Assembly (NCBI GenBank): GCA_946478755.1
Contig: CAMLDJ010000008.1
Location: forward strand, 1 to 55,584
DNA length: 55,584 nt
Source of the DNA: an uncultured Pedobacter sp.
GTDB taxonomy: Bacteria > Bacteroidota > Bacteroidia > Sphingobacteriales > Sphingobacteriaceae
Direction of reading: 5' to 3'
The notes beneath the pieces are model-generated. The model was given only the letters and a program-made list of their open reading frames with translations, ran no database searches and was not told the DNA's origin. Made by a program: the position numbers and the translations under genes. Positions 16,828 through 26,316 of this stretch are shown in pieces (position 1 is the first letter of the stretch; each line of letters starts with the position of its first letter).

Positions 16828-18278
16828 AGTAATTGCTGATTGAGGTGTGGTTCATCTTCCTCAGCTGAAATCAAAATAATTCTGGACTTAAAAAACCAGT
16901 AAACTAAAAGCATAAGTATATAGCTCCAAAAGATGGAGCTGATCAGAAATTCAAAATTATTACCCCTCCATAACCCTTGAAACAGGCCATTAAACACCAC
17001 AATGCAGCCCATTTGATAACCTCCAAATAATGATTCTGCTTTATTGCATAGCCATTGTGTACTTAAGCCATATAGGAACAGACAGATGAGTACGCCAATT
17101 GCTCCAGCACTTAAATAGGCGTCTACCACAGGGCGGGTTTTTGCAGAGGCAGAGGAACTTCTATCCACTGCACCAGCAGTATAAACCCGTTCCATCGATA
17201 AGGTCTCAATATTGGGTTTTGAAGACCATAGGAAGCGCGGAACAACGGATTCGATTGCATTAGCGATAATTTCTAATCCGTAATAATCCGTTTGCCTGGG
17301 TGTATGATCTACAAATTTGGTAAACATCCCTATTTCACTAAAACGCTTTGTTAAAAATGCCCAGTTTGTTTGGTCAATCTGATCATCGTCCTGAGCATCA
17401 AGAAGAGATTCTAATACATCAGAACGTGCTTCGACTGCTGATGCCTCTCCGTTCCAGGATTGACTTCTTATTGCAGATACGTAGGTAGGTAATATATAAA
17501 GTAATCCATACATTACTGGGATTCCGATAAATAATACCAGGCGCTTATAGTAGGGGAAAAATAAACAGCCCATGATTAAAACTGCTGTCAGAATGGGCTC
17601 CTTGAACCCGCTTAACGAGGCATTAACCAGATTGACGGTTACCAAGATTCCACCAATTAGGATTAAACGAAGTTTTTTGCTGGTGCAGCCTTTTACCACC
17701 AGGAAAGCTGCACAGATAATCGCCATATTGACCAGACCAATGGAAAACTGTGAAATCGCCGGTATCTTTCTAACGACCACTCCTGTGAGATAGGCGCCTA
17801 TACTGACTTGTATAAGAAGCCTGTCGATATTTAAATCTGGGTTGATCTTGGATTTTTTCTTTGAATTTTCAAATTTCATATTCCAGATCATGCCACTGAC
17901 CAATGCGGCGTGTCCAAGTACAGATAAACGCTGACATTCGGCAATCAGGTAGGTTTGAGGATCGTTGAGCAGGGGTCTATTTATTTTATCAAAATATTCA
18001 TAACCCTGATTGTCTAAAAAATAAAAGATGGAGGTACAACACATGAAACCTGCAAAAACAAACTGGGTAAAAAAGATGGGCCGCATGATCTGTTGGTCGA
18101 TACTCAGATCTTGGTTAAGATAACGGGAAGGTGAAAGTATAGACCAATAAAATATGAAAAACGACCCCAGCCAGGCAAGAAGATACGAAATTACTGGGTT
18201 GGCTTGGAATAACCACGATAATACCCATGGTAGAAAAAGGGGTACAATCGCCTGAAATTTAATGTTCGCTGTTCTCAT
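16824..18278 (-). CDS. Wzy-like repeat-unit polymerase (putative)
   Basis: 484 residues with roughly ten to twelve hydrophobic segments and one large hydrophilic loop in the C-terminal half (about residues 255-370). That loop contains VVPRFLWSSKPNIETL, close to the PRxxWPxKP-like motif often seen in O-antigen and oligosaccharide repeat-unit polymerases. Such proteins join undecaprenyl-linked repeat units at the periplasmic face of the inner membrane. Sequence conservation in this group is poor, so the call rests on topology, the loop motif and position between glycosyltransferase genes. It could alternatively be an O-antigen-ligase-type membrane protein. It overlaps the upstream gene by 20 bases and the downstream one by 4. 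Confidence 0.68.
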   Translation of the reverse strand: MRTANIKFQAIVPLFLPWVLSWLFQANPVISYLLAWLGSFFIFYWSILSPSRYLNQDLSIDQQIMRPIFFTQFVFAGFMCCTSIFYFLDNQGYEYFDKINRPLLNDPQTYLIAECQRLSVLGHAALVSGMIWNMKFENSKKKSKINPDLNIDRLLIQVSIGAYLTGVVVRKIPAISQFSIGLVNMAIICAAFLVVKGCTSKKLRLILIGGILVTVNLVNASLSGFKEPILTAVLIMGCLFFPYYKRLVLFIGIPVMYGLLYILPTYVSAIRSQSWNGEASAVEARSDVLESLLDAQDDDQIDQTNWAFLTKRFSEIGMFTKFVDHTPRQTDYYGLEIIANAIESVVPRFLWSSKPNIETLSMERVYTAGAVDRSSSASAKTRPVVDAYLSAGAIGVLICLFLYGLSTQWLCNKAESLFGGYQMGCIVVFNGLFQGLWRGNNFEFLISSIFWSYILMLLVYWFFKSRIILISAEEDEPHLNQQLL

Positions 18279-19428
18279 TCAATTCTTTAACCATAGCATT
18301 GACTTGGACATCAAAACTCCAGGTATTTATTATTTCTCTAGAATTTAATCCTAAACTGGCCAAGTGGCTAGTGTTAGTGCATGCGAGTTTAAGTTTGCTT
18401 AGCAAATCCGCTGGATCTCCACTTTTAAATAGGTATCCATTTTTTCCCTCTATGACAAGATCAGCCGCACAGCCGGCTGTGTCCGATACAAGAACTGCCT
18501 TTCCTGCGGCCATTGCCTCATTAACCGCCAATCCCCATGTTTCTCCCGGGCCCCTGGATGGCAGACAGAACAGCTCACAACTTTGATAGACTACAGGCAT
18601 TGCTTTCTGGTTTTGAAAAGGCAGAAAGTGTATAAGTGCTTTGTTCTCTAGCGCTTCGCTTTTAGATTTTAACTCTTCTTCTAAAGCACCGCTTCCAACA
18701 AATAGTAAATGCAGGTTTTCCCGACCAAGTTGTGCAAAAGCATTTAACAGAATTTCCGGGTCTTTTTTAGTTTCCAGTTTCCCTGCGAACAAGACTAAAA
18801 TGTCAGTTTCCTGAATATTAAGATCTTGTCTGAAGTCTAGGGCTTCAATTTGCCTGTTTTCAGAAAACCTTGCGTTATCAATGGCATGTGGGGCAAAGAC
18901 CAGCTGCCTTTCTTTCAATCCGTATCTTTTATAATAAGTCTTATTTGCTGTGCCTACGTAGAAAGCTTTGTCAATATGGCTGTAGATCCATTGTAAAAAA
19001 AGACTTTTTAGTAATATTTTCCATCCTGTTCCTTTATCAATCAGGTTGGAATCCCCCCTGAACCAGACAGGGATTTTACCTTTAAAATGTCTTAAGATCT
19101 TCAAGTGGCTTTGATTAGACCAGCCATAAATTAAAATTGCATCTGGCTGGAAAGCATTGATCCTTTGAATGGCATCTGGATTGTTAATTCCTTTGAAATG
19201 ATGAGATCCAGGTTTTCTTGAAACGTTCGTTAAAAATTCATGATCATAGCCATCCAGTAAGGGAATGTCCCATTCAATTGTTGTCCCGAAGCCGGGATCG
19301 AATTTAGATTTGATACTATCTTCTCCCCATGTGTAAAATACTTTTAAATTACAGCGTCCGGCTAGTAGTTTAAGTACGGGGGCATAATATTGAATGGGAT
19401 GCGTTGTTATAACTGCTAAATTTCTCAA
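18259..19428 (-). CDS. family 4 glycosyltransferase
   Basis: 389 residues, GT-B fold. It begins with LAVITTHPIQYYAPVLKLLA, an N-terminal signature of a subgroup that includes several exopolysaccharide transferases. The donor-binding half has LVLFAGKLETKKDPEILLNA and GPGETWGLAVNEAMAAGKAVLVSD with the Glu-x7-Glu pair, followed by a NGYLFKSGD turn. It is a full-length, apparently functional retaining glycosyltransferase. It overlaps the polymerase-like gene by 20 bases and the upstream transferase by 4, within an unbroken run of coupled genes. Donor and acceptor are unknown. Confidence 0.92.
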   Translation of the reverse strand: MRNLAVITTHPIQYYAPVLKLLAGRCNLKVFYTWGEDSIKSKFDPGFGTTIEWDIPLLDGYDHEFLTNVSRKPGSHHFKGINNPDAIQRINAFQPDAILIYGWSNQSHLKILRHFKGKIPVWFRGDSNLIDKGTGWKILLKSLFLQWIYSHIDKAFYVGTANKTYYKRYGLKERQLVFAPHAIDNARFSENRQIEALDFRQDLNIQETDILVLFAGKLETKKDPEILLNAFAQLGRENLHLLFVGSGALEEELKSKSEALENKALIHFLPFQNQKAMPVVYQSCELFCLPSRGPGETWGLAVNEAMAAGKAVLVSDTAGCAADLVIEGKNGYLFKSGDPADLLSKLKLACTNTSHLASLGLNSREIINTWSFDVQVNAMVKELNENSEH

Positions 19429-20705
19429 TGATTAAGAATTACTTTATCAAATAACCGAATTTGCCTTAGTGTCATATTTTCAGCACTATAGTCTCCCATA
19501 TGTTCTGTCAGCTCCAGCGCAGGCAAAGTGTTGTTTGTCCAGCCAGTTAAAGTATACTCGAGCTTGTTTATGATATCATCATCAGAAAATCTGATTAAGG
19601 TAGCATTAGTTGTACAGGCATTAATAACATCAATGGCTTTGCTGTTCTGATGCAGAATGGCTAACAATGGTTTCCGGGTTAACAAATACGGATATATTTT
19701 AGATGCTGTGTACTGTGGATCATCCGAGCCAGGGATAAATAAGACATCTGCCTGCTGGAGTGTAAACAGGGCGTGGTAAAAGCTTATCCGGTCGGTAATT
19801 TCTATTACGTTATTTTCAACACCACATTGCTTTGCTAATGGCGAAATAGTCGGTTTGCCCTGACCTGCTGCAGCATAACTGGTCCCAATAAAATACAATT
19901 TGATTTTTTCAAATCTTAAGGGGTCAATCTCCATTCCATTCTTTAATGCTTGAAATACTGGTTTTATAGCATGATGCATATCCATGCCTCCCCGGCCAAC
20001 ATATACGATATTGATAAAATCAGGTTGGAGCAGGGACTTAAATAAATGCGGATTGTATCCGGCAATATTAAAGTCCTTTTCGAATGCGCCGAATGTGATC
20101 ACCTCCGAGGGGATGTCACTGATTTGAGGATAACGAGTTTTTAGTGTTTTTATATAGGCGCCAGAAACGCTGATTAGCCCATCCAGATGCTTCATCGCGA
20201 TAGGTTCCAGGTATTTATTGAGCCGATACGAGAACCAATATTTAGGTGGCCGTTGGGCTTTAGGTTTATCCTTATAATAATCGGAGTGCCATGGATCCTG
20301 CATGTCTATGACATAAGGTATCTTAAAGCGTTTCTTCCAATAAGTGCCAAGGATACAGACAGGGAACTGAGTGGTTGAAAAATAGATCAGATCATACTTT
20401 TCATCCTTAAGTATTTTATTAACTTTTTGCTTATAAAACCAGAGCGACCTTAATGCCAGGCTGCCCAATCCAATTTTTGAGGTCCATTTTTTATCGAATG
20501 CTTTTACATAATGTATTTTTACATCAGAAGGAATATATTGTGTTAACAGGTCATCTTTTTGCAGATCTGAATATCCAGGCTCAACAGCCACAACTTCAGC
20601 CTCCCATCCATATTGTTTAAAATAAGGAAGACTCATACGGGTTCGCTGCATATCGGCAGCATTCGATGGAGGAAAATAAGGAGAAATAATAAGAACTCTT
20701 CTCAT
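19425..20705 (-). CDS. divergent GT-B glycosyltransferase
   Basis: 426 residues. The N-terminus RRVLIISPYFPPSNAADMQR is the open loop of group-1 transferases. YVIDMQDPWHSDYY and LDGLISVSGAY mark the acceptor half, and NIVYVGRGGMD begins the donor half. The late motif ADVLFIPGSDDPQYTASKIYPYLLTRKPLLA lacks the usual Glu-x7-Glu pair, having instead a Thr-Ala-Ser-Lys-Ile-Tyr run, as in the FucNAc-transferase-like branch. The gene is intact and overlaps both neighbours by 4 bases (19425-19428 and 20702-20705). I call it a glycosyltransferase with good confidence, but no donor can be assigned. Confidence 0.82.
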   Translation of the reverse strand: MRRVLIISPYFPPSNAADMQRTRMSLPYFKQYGWEAEVVAVEPGYSDLQKDDLLTQYIPSDVKIHYVKAFDKKWTSKIGLGSLALRSLWFYKQKVNKILKDEKYDLIYFSTTQFPVCILGTYWKKRFKIPYVIDMQDPWHSDYYKDKPKAQRPPKYWFSYRLNKYLEPIAMKHLDGLISVSGAYIKTLKTRYPQISDIPSEVITFGAFEKDFNIAGYNPHLFKSLLQPDFINIVYVGRGGMDMHHAIKPVFQALKNGMEIDPLRFEKIKLYFIGTSYAAAGQGKPTISPLAKQCGVENNVIEITDRISFYHALFTLQQADVLFIPGSDDPQYTASKIYPYLLTRKPLLAILHQNSKAIDVINACTTNATLIRFSDDDIINKLEYTLTGWTNNTLPALELTEHMGDYSAENMTLRQIRLFDKVILNH

Positions 20706-22003
20706 CGTGTGAAAGACTCCGTGTTGATAGTCAAACCAATTTTTCTAATCTTCTTATTGTTTAAAAAATAGGATTTTATTTGAGGTTGAATAATTCTTTC
20801 GGCTATATATGAAAATACAAGTGTTAATATTATCCATAATGAAAATTTTTGCAAATATGCAATCACTGTACCTTGGTAAGGGTAATATTTGCCTATAATG
20901 ATCATTAATGGCCAATGAAAAAGATAGATCCCATAAGATATGCCACCTAGAAAATTCAATTTTTTCAAGACAATAGTTGAAGCTTTTTTTTCATAAAAAA
21001 ACAATAAAGAGATAAAATAGAAGACTGTCGATATAGTCCATCGAATGCTCTCAAATAAACGATCTACAGAGAATAAATATAATATAAGCAATAGCGGTAG
21101 TAAAAAAGAATATAGAACATATCCTTTTTTATATGGTAAACTGCGCTGTGAAATGTCGCAGATTACCATAATACATACGGGTATATAAAGCAAAACATCA
21201 AGTGATAAGCCATGTTCTCTTGCGTCGAAAAGATGAAAGCCTTTAAGAATTATTTTTCCAATAGAAAAATGGCTCCATGTCATTATTAAAAATATATAAC
21301 TTAGGAACCTAAATTTTTTAATATTGTTATTGGGGAAATACCAGGAGATAATAAGTCCGCAAATCCAAAAAAAATATCCAATAGCATAATCAGATAAAAA
21401 TAAAGGAAAAATAGTAGTGTAATAACCAACTAACGAAATCAGTATAAGCGTTCCGATAATAAGAGATATTTTTGGTTTCCGGATAAAAATAACAGGGAAA
21501 ATTAAATAATAGATTATTTCATAATTTATACTCCAAATAGGTGATAAATTGGTTTCAACAGGAATAGAAATTGACCAATAGTTATTGTCTTTTTGAAGCA
21601 TAACCAGGTTGCCTAACGTTTGGAAAAAAGAATTTTTTGTTCCCAGTATAAATAAAGCGGAAAAGGACAATAAATAAATTGGATATAGGCGAATCAATCT
21701 TTTTTTATAAAATAAAGCGACATTTAGTTTCGGACTATTAAGGGTTGTTAAACCGATAACATAGCCGGAGAGCATAAAAAATAATAAGACAGCTAAAGCG
21801 CCAACTGAAAAATAAGGAATAGCTTCAGGTAGTTTCCATTTAGTTTCAAGCGCGTTTGACCTAGCCAATCCATGTGAGAACATTACAGCTAGTGCGGCAA
21901 ATCCTCTTAATCCTTCTAAATTTGTGTCAAATTTTTTGTGCAGACCTTCTTTAGGTTCTAGTTTTTGAGTCAGAAAACTTAGAAAGTTCCTGATTTTAAG
22001 CAT
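20702..22003 (-). CDS. acyltransferase 3 family membrane protein (OafA-like)
   Basis: 433 residues with about ten membrane segments. The N-terminal cytoplasmic-side motif NLEGLRGFAALAVMFSHG, with its conserved Arg and His, identifies the acyltransferase 3 family. FMLSGYVIG and FYKKRLIRLYPIYLL are further family marks, as is the YGIYLFHWPLM segment near the C-terminus. These proteins transfer acetyl or other acyl groups across the inner membrane to surface sugars, so it probably O-acylates the polymer. It overlaps the following transferase by 4 bases and is preceded by a 66-base gap. It is clearly more A+T-rich than genes on either side (line 21001-21060 has 19 G or C of 60), which suggests separate ancestry. 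Confidence 0.93.
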   Translation of the reverse strand: MLKIRNFLSFLTQKLEPKEGLHKKFDTNLEGLRGFAALAVMFSHGLARSNALETKWKLPEAIPYFSVGALAVLLFFMLSGYVIGLTTLNSPKLNVALFYKKRLIRLYPIYLLSFSALFILGTKNSFFQTLGNLVMLQKDNNYWSISIPVETNLSPIWSINYEIIYYLIFPVIFIRKPKISLIIGTLILISLVGYYTTIFPLFLSDYAIGYFFWICGLIISWYFPNNNIKKFRFLSYIFLIMTWSHFSIGKIILKGFHLFDAREHGLSLDVLLYIPVCIMVICDISQRSLPYKKGYVLYSFLLPLLLILYLFSVDRLFESIRWTISTVFYFISLLFFYEKKASTIVLKKLNFLGGISYGIYLFHWPLMIIIGKYYPYQGTVIAYLQKFSLWIILTLVFSYIAERIIQPQIKSYFLNNKKIRKIGLTINTESFTR

Positions 22004-22069
22004 GTAGTGACTGCAATTTAGTGTTAGGATTTTGCTTTTCTAAAATCAAATTGGGGTTGATTTATAAAG

Positions 22070-23272
22070 TTAGATCAATTTTAAGTTATAAATTACCGCT
22101 GTTAATTTGTCTCCATAATTTGACCATGAATATTGCTGAGCCCTAATGATTGCTGCTTCACCCATTTGGGAACATAACATTGCGTCTTTGTATAATTTTA
22201 TTACGGCCCCTTCAATAGCTTCAACTGAATTGACGGGAATAATGATTCCACAAGTTTCGTCAACCACGCTGCCACAATTTTTTGTAGTTATAATTGGCAA
22301 TCCTAAAGACATAGATTGATAAACGGAATATGCACTGCCTTCAAAATAAGTAGGGAAAACCATAAGATGGCACATTTCCAACTTTCTTTTCATTACGTCT
22401 TGTGGCAGGAAGCCATGAAAAGTAGTCCCGGGCATGTCTTGAATATCAAAATCATCAGCTACTTTTCCGAATACATGTAATTCTATATCTGGGAATTTTG
22501 GTTTTATTACTTGCATTAGTTTTTTCAAAAGTAATGCCCCCTTTCTTATACTCAAGTTGCCAACAAATGCGAGTTTAAATAGGTCTTTGGACTTATTGAT
22601 GACAGTAGAACGTTTAAATAAATCAAGATCTACACCATACTCTATTACTTTAAGTTTTGCTTCCGGAACGCCGTAATCAAGGCATGATTCTTTGACGAAT
22701 TCTGATCCGCAAAGTATTAAATCCGCTAACTCGACTTCCTCTTTATAAACTTCCAGTTCCCATTGTCCAGGAAAGTGAAAATTAGTTGTATTTTGACTTG
22801 GATTCGAGCTTAAGGCAGCATTATAGATTTTTTGTCTATAGGTTGGTAGTGCTATGACTAAATCAAGGATTAAAAAGGACTTATTTTTCCACTTTTTAAA
22901 AATAGGCAAAGATGCAGTATCCACCCCTATAAATATTTTGGGTGGTAAATAGGTTTTAATTACCCATTGGCCAAATCTCTGATTGCTGGTAAAATAGCTG
23001 ATTTCCTTTTTTAACAATTTGGACCATAACATTCCGAGTTCAATTTTCGGATACGAGCATACAAATTTTTCTGATAATGCCGGATGTGATCTTTTAGAAA
23101 GATAAGACCCCAGTCCCGGTGAAATTTTACCTATAAAATTCACATATTTCTGATCAAAAAAAACAGCTGTCAAAAACTTTAAATCGAACTCTTTAGACAA
23201 GACATACGCCTGTTCAAAGAAATGATGTTTACCTGGGTGACATGTGATTATATCATATTTTCGATTATTCAT
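22070..23272 (-). CDS. family 4 glycosyltransferase with altered Glu-x7-Glu motif
   Basis: 400 residues with a GT-B layout. The acceptor half holds DIITCHPGKHHFFEQAYVLS and ADLILCGSEFVKESCLDYGV. The donor half starts LAFVGNLSIRKGALLLKKL, and near the C-terminus reads FPTYFEGSAYSVYQSMSLGLPIITT. In canonical GT4 enzymes the position of Gln in that motif is a second glutamate, so this protein has Glu-x7-Gln. The rest of the fold seems complete and no frameshift is visible, so I read it as an active variant and not a pseudogene. It is flanked by gaps of 66 and 35 bases, unlike the overlapping genes around it. Donor unknown. Confidence 0.87.
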   Translation of the reverse strand: MNNRKYDIITCHPGKHHFFEQAYVLSKEFDLKFLTAVFFDQKYVNFIGKISPGLGSYLSKRSHPALSEKFVCSYPKIELGMLWSKLLKKEISYFTSNQRFGQWVIKTYLPPKIFIGVDTASLPIFKKWKNKSFLILDLVIALPTYRQKIYNAALSSNPSQNTTNFHFPGQWELEVYKEEVELADLILCGSEFVKESCLDYGVPEAKLKVIEYGVDLDLFKRSTVINKSKDLFKLAFVGNLSIRKGALLLKKLMQVIKPKFPDIELHVFGKVADDFDIQDMPGTTFHGFLPQDVMKRKLEMCHLMVFPTYFEGSAYSVYQSMSLGLPIITTKNCGSVVDETCGIIIPVNSVEAIEGAVIKLYKDAMLCSQMGEAAIIRAQQYSWSNYGDKLTAVIYNLKLI

Positions 23273-23307
23273 TTTCTCAAGAATTTAAATGAGCGAACCG
23301 CACGAGC

Positions 23308-24447
23308 TTATTGATGACCGGACTGTATCTGATCTAATATTTGTCTCATTTGCAGAGCTAATTCGACTTTGGAGAAGCTGTTTTCCTTAATCGTAATTAT
23401 GCCTTCAACCAAATCGGTATAATTAGTATCCTCACTGGTGTACCTTTCTATAGCTTCAATAAAAGATTCCGGATTATTTTCTGTTTCGATAAGGTTGCCT
23501 TTTTTCCAGAGATATCCTCGTCTACCTGCTTGTGTAGTAATAACAGGAAGCTCCCATTCTATAGCTTTTGCAAGTTTCATAGATGCTCCTCTGGAATAAT
23601 TGAAGATCGGGTTAATAAAGAACGACCAACTTTTTATTTCTTCCGTAAGCTCACTTTCTGTTAAAGGTCCCAGATACCTAATAAACACATACTCTTTTTC
23701 TAATTCTCGTCCAATCGAAACAGGTTGTCCGACAATTCTTATCTCTGGGGATAATTCCTTTTTAATCAATGCTTCACATAATTGCTTGATTGCACTTAGA
23801 TTAGGAGAATGACTTAACGTGCCAACGTAGCCCAAGCGACCCTTTATTGGACTCCTGTGCTTCCCCGGCTGCTGATTGATTACCCTTGGAATAAAAAAGG
23901 TTTTATTGATTCCTAACCAGCGTTCTATCGAATTTTCTTCTTCAGACATCGTACATACTAAATCTACAAATTGCCTTCTATACCGCGATTCGGTATATAG
24001 AGTCAGACCCAGTTTTAATATACTTGTAAACTTTAAGAATCCCCTATAGCGTGGGTGTTCACGGGCTATATCTCCCAATAAATCACCAGATTCATTTCCG
24101 TGCGACATGATGATAACCCTCGGAGGATTTGGGATATTATATTTTTTGATTGCTTTAGCAAATCGGATCAGTTCAGACTTGTTTATAAAAACATGCGTAA
24201 TTTGTTTTTTTAGTATTGTTTCTTTTAACGTATCTATATAGAGATCAGTATTATATCCCTGATAATTATCTAAGTTAAATTTGTAGCAGATTCTGAAGAT
24301 TAGCGATCTGGTATGCCGTACCTCGAAAAATGAGAGTTCATCAACAGTCTCCTGGATAATTTTTAAGAATTCCTGTGAACATATTTGTACCCCTCCCGGA
24401 ATTTCAGCTCTTAAGTCGGCGGGATTGTATAAAAACAAGCCTTTCAT
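23308..24447 (-). CDS. GT-B glycosyltransferase
   Basis: 379 residues. The N-terminus LFLYNPADLRAEIPGGVQICSQEF contains the glycine-rich PGGVQ loop typical of GT4 acceptor sites. The second half has GRLGYVGTLSHSPNLSAIKQL and RYLGPLTESELTEEIKSW. The late motif is NYSRGASMKLAKAIEWELPVITT, where the usual Glu-rich motif is replaced by a Ser-Arg-Gly-Ala-Ser-Met-Lys run with Glu three residues before Leu-Pro. It is full length and in the A+T-rich middle part of the operon. The start overlaps the end of the upstream gene (24444) by 4 bases. Substrate specificity cannot be predicted. Confidence 0.82.
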   Translation of the reverse strand: MKGLFLYNPADLRAEIPGGVQICSQEFLKIIQETVDELSFFEVRHTRSLIFRICYKFNLDNYQGYNTDLYIDTLKETILKKQITHVFINKSELIRFAKAIKKYNIPNPPRVIIMSHGNESGDLLGDIAREHPRYRGFLKFTSILKLGLTLYTESRYRRQFVDLVCTMSEEENSIERWLGINKTFFIPRVINQQPGKHRSPIKGRLGYVGTLSHSPNLSAIKQLCEALIKKELSPEIRIVGQPVSIGRELEKEYVFIRYLGPLTESELTEEIKSWSFFINPIFNYSRGASMKLAKAIEWELPVITTQAGRRGYLWKKGNLIETENNPESFIEAIERYTSEDTNYTDLVEGIITIKENSFSKVELALQMRQILDQIQSGHQ

Positions 24448-25427
24448 TTATTTGTGATATGGTCTATAATTCTGACGTAAGCTTCCGCCCTGTCTTCCAA
24501 CTTAAAGTTTTCAAGAACATATTCCCTGGGATTGTAAATGTGTCGTTTAACATTATCCCAAAATCTGTTAAAGCCTTGCTGAAAATCATTCAGATCTTTA
24601 AATTTTTCTCCGCAGCGCGCGTCCCAATAGGGAACAGAAGTTACTTCTTCGAATTTCACGTTATGGGGATACATAGCAGGGTCTTTCCAATAACCGCCTC
24701 TATCCCAGGCATAAATGGGAACTGCACAGGAAAGTGTTTGCAGGTAGGCAAAACCTTGTGTTTCGTGCTCACAAAGAAAAATCATTCCGTCTACTTTTCC
24801 CAGTAGTTCTTGAAAGTCCTCTTCTTTATAACTGCCATATTTTAAATATTCTATTTTGATGCCTTTTCGATTTAAATTATCAAAAATGGGATTCAGCAGT
24901 TCTTGCTTATACCTATTCCGCTCCCATCTTATCTTATCATAAATCAAAATTGAATTCAAACCCGGGTTTTTTGTTTTGGGAACCCACTTATCCACTTCCA
25001 CTCCACTCGGCCAAATGGTAATAGGTATCTCTCTTGGGAGGTCGCGTTCATACATCTTCTTAAACCAATCACAGGAAATAAGAAGGTGTTTAATATTCGG
25101 CTTACGCATCCAAAAATCGTTATCATAGGGGTGCGCCGCAACCCCAGGGCCATATATAATATTGATGTTGTCGGGAATTTTTTCAACCACATGTGGCTTT
25201 CCAATAACCAGGGCCCATTGATTGGGACCCTTAGTTAACGATTTGTAATCGTTAACTAAGTACCTGATGCCCGCTCGGTCTAACCCGGCACATAAGTTGA
25301 CAAACCATCTTTTTACTCCACCAATTGGCTCTGGACCTCGTATTATCCGTCTGATGATCTTTCTGGGATATCGATCATATTTGAACCAGCGATCATTCTC
25401 AGGTTCCTCATAAAAGAGATTATACAT
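24444..25427 (-). CDS. short GT-B-like glycosyltransferase, Glu-x7-Gln variant
   Basis: 327 residues, short for the family. PIGGVKRWFVNLCAGL near residue 36 resembles the acceptor-side glycine loop. The C-terminal half has LNSILIYDKIRWERNRYKQ and then FLCEHETQGFAYLQTLSCAVPIYAWDRGG. In the latter, Glu followed seven residues later by Gln stands where most GT4 enzymes have Glu-x7-Glu. A late VPYWDARCGEKF segment is unfamiliar to me. The gene overlaps both neighbours (8 and 4 bases). I infer a sugar transferase of the same pathway. A degenerate or modified activity is possible because of the missing second glutamate and the short length. Confidence 0.7.
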   Translation of the reverse strand: MYNLFYEEPENDRWFKYDRYPRKIIRRIIRGPEPIGGVKRWFVNLCAGLDRAGIRYLVNDYKSLTKGPNQWALVIGKPHVVEKIPDNINIIYGPGVAAHPYDNDFWMRKPNIKHLLISCDWFKKMYERDLPREIPITIWPSGVEVDKWVPKTKNPGLNSILIYDKIRWERNRYKQELLNPIFDNLNRKGIKIEYLKYGSYKEEDFQELLGKVDGMIFLCEHETQGFAYLQTLSCAVPIYAWDRGGYWKDPAMYPHNVKFEEVTSVPYWDARCGEKFKDLNDFQQGFNRFWDNVKRHIYNPREYVLENFKLEDRAEAYVRIIDHITNK

Positions 25428-26316
25428 GTTTAGTGAAAGTTTTATTGTTCCGGTTCAGCTTGTTAAGCTCTTGTTTAAGCAGGTGGTATTTTTCTTTGAA
25501 GGGCGTTGTTGCGCTTTTATTAATATTTTCGATTTTACTTGATTTCTTAGAAACCAGTTCTTTTATCTTTTTTATTATTTTAAAGCGTAGCGTAAGATGT
25601 GAATGGTTATCCTCTTTGTAATTATACAACCGGTCGGTAATCATATATTCATTATACAATGTGGAATCTTTAATAAGGCCGGAAATAGTTTCCCTTCGAA
25701 AAAACGAAAGGGAATTAAATCCTGAATAATAGGCTATTCTTGCCTTCAGAAAGGAGATTCGTAGGGAGAACTCATAGTCTATCATAATAAATCTCGGATT
25801 AAATATGCCTATTAGTGATAAGCTGGTCCTTCTCAAAAGAAGGTGCGGATCTGAAAAAAAGAAACTGTCAGTCTCTTTCTTTTTCCATCTCAAAAAAGCT
25901 TCATAAAAACTGTGTTTATTAAAATTAGGGTAGATGTTGTCATCTGTAAATAATTCATTAGAGATGCAAACATCGACTTCGGGGTTGTCCAGCATAAATT
26001 GTTTGCAAACCCTGATCGCACTTAAATCAAAGACATCATCATCCGTGATTTTCTTAATGAGTTTTCCTTCACTTAATAGAAACCCTTTATTCCAACCTTC
26101 CGCCTGACAGCAATCGGCTTCAATTAGCAACTTCTGTATTTTGTGTTCCCTGTATAATTTTTTTAGGTATTCGCCTGTACCGTCGTTGCTTAACGCATCG
26201 ATGACAACAATCTCTTCATCGGCGTTTCTGCTAGAGATTAGATCCTCTAGAATAACCTTTAAAAACTCCAGTCTATTCCTTGTAGTTACTACAAAGCTTA
26301 AGTTAATCTCGTCCAT
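25420..26316 (-). CDS. family 2 glycosyltransferase
   Basis: 298 residues with a GT-A fold. SFVVTTRNRLEFLKVILEDL and IVVIDALSNDGTGEYLKKL form the nucleotide-binding start, QAEGWNKGFLLSEGKLIKKI follows, and TDDDVFD is the DxD-type metal site. A basic, lysine-rich C-terminus (LVSKKSSKIENINKSATTPFKEK) may lie on the membrane. The start overlaps the upstream GT2 gene by 14 bases and the end overlaps the next gene by 8. It belongs to a run of three GT2 genes that may add consecutive residues. Donor unknown. Confidence 0.9.
   Translation of the reverse strand: MDEINLSFVVTTRNRLEFLKVILEDLISSRNADEEIVVIDALSNDGTGEYLKKLYREHKIQKLLIEADCCQAEGWNKGFLLSEGKLIKKITDDDVFDLSAIRVCKQFMLDNPEVDVCISNELFTDDNIYPNFNKHSFYEAFLRWKKKETDSFFFSDPHLLLRRTSLSLIGIFNPRFIMIDYEFSLRISFLKARIAYYSGFNSLSFFRRETISGLIKDSTLYNEYMITDRLYNYKEDNHSHLTLRFKIIKKIKELVSKKSSKIENINKSATTPFKEKYHLLKQELNKLNRNNKTFTKHV

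Noticed and set aside
24375..24806. 143-codon plus-strand open frame
   Set aside because: It is antisense to two overlapping glycosyltransferase genes and shows no domain of its own.
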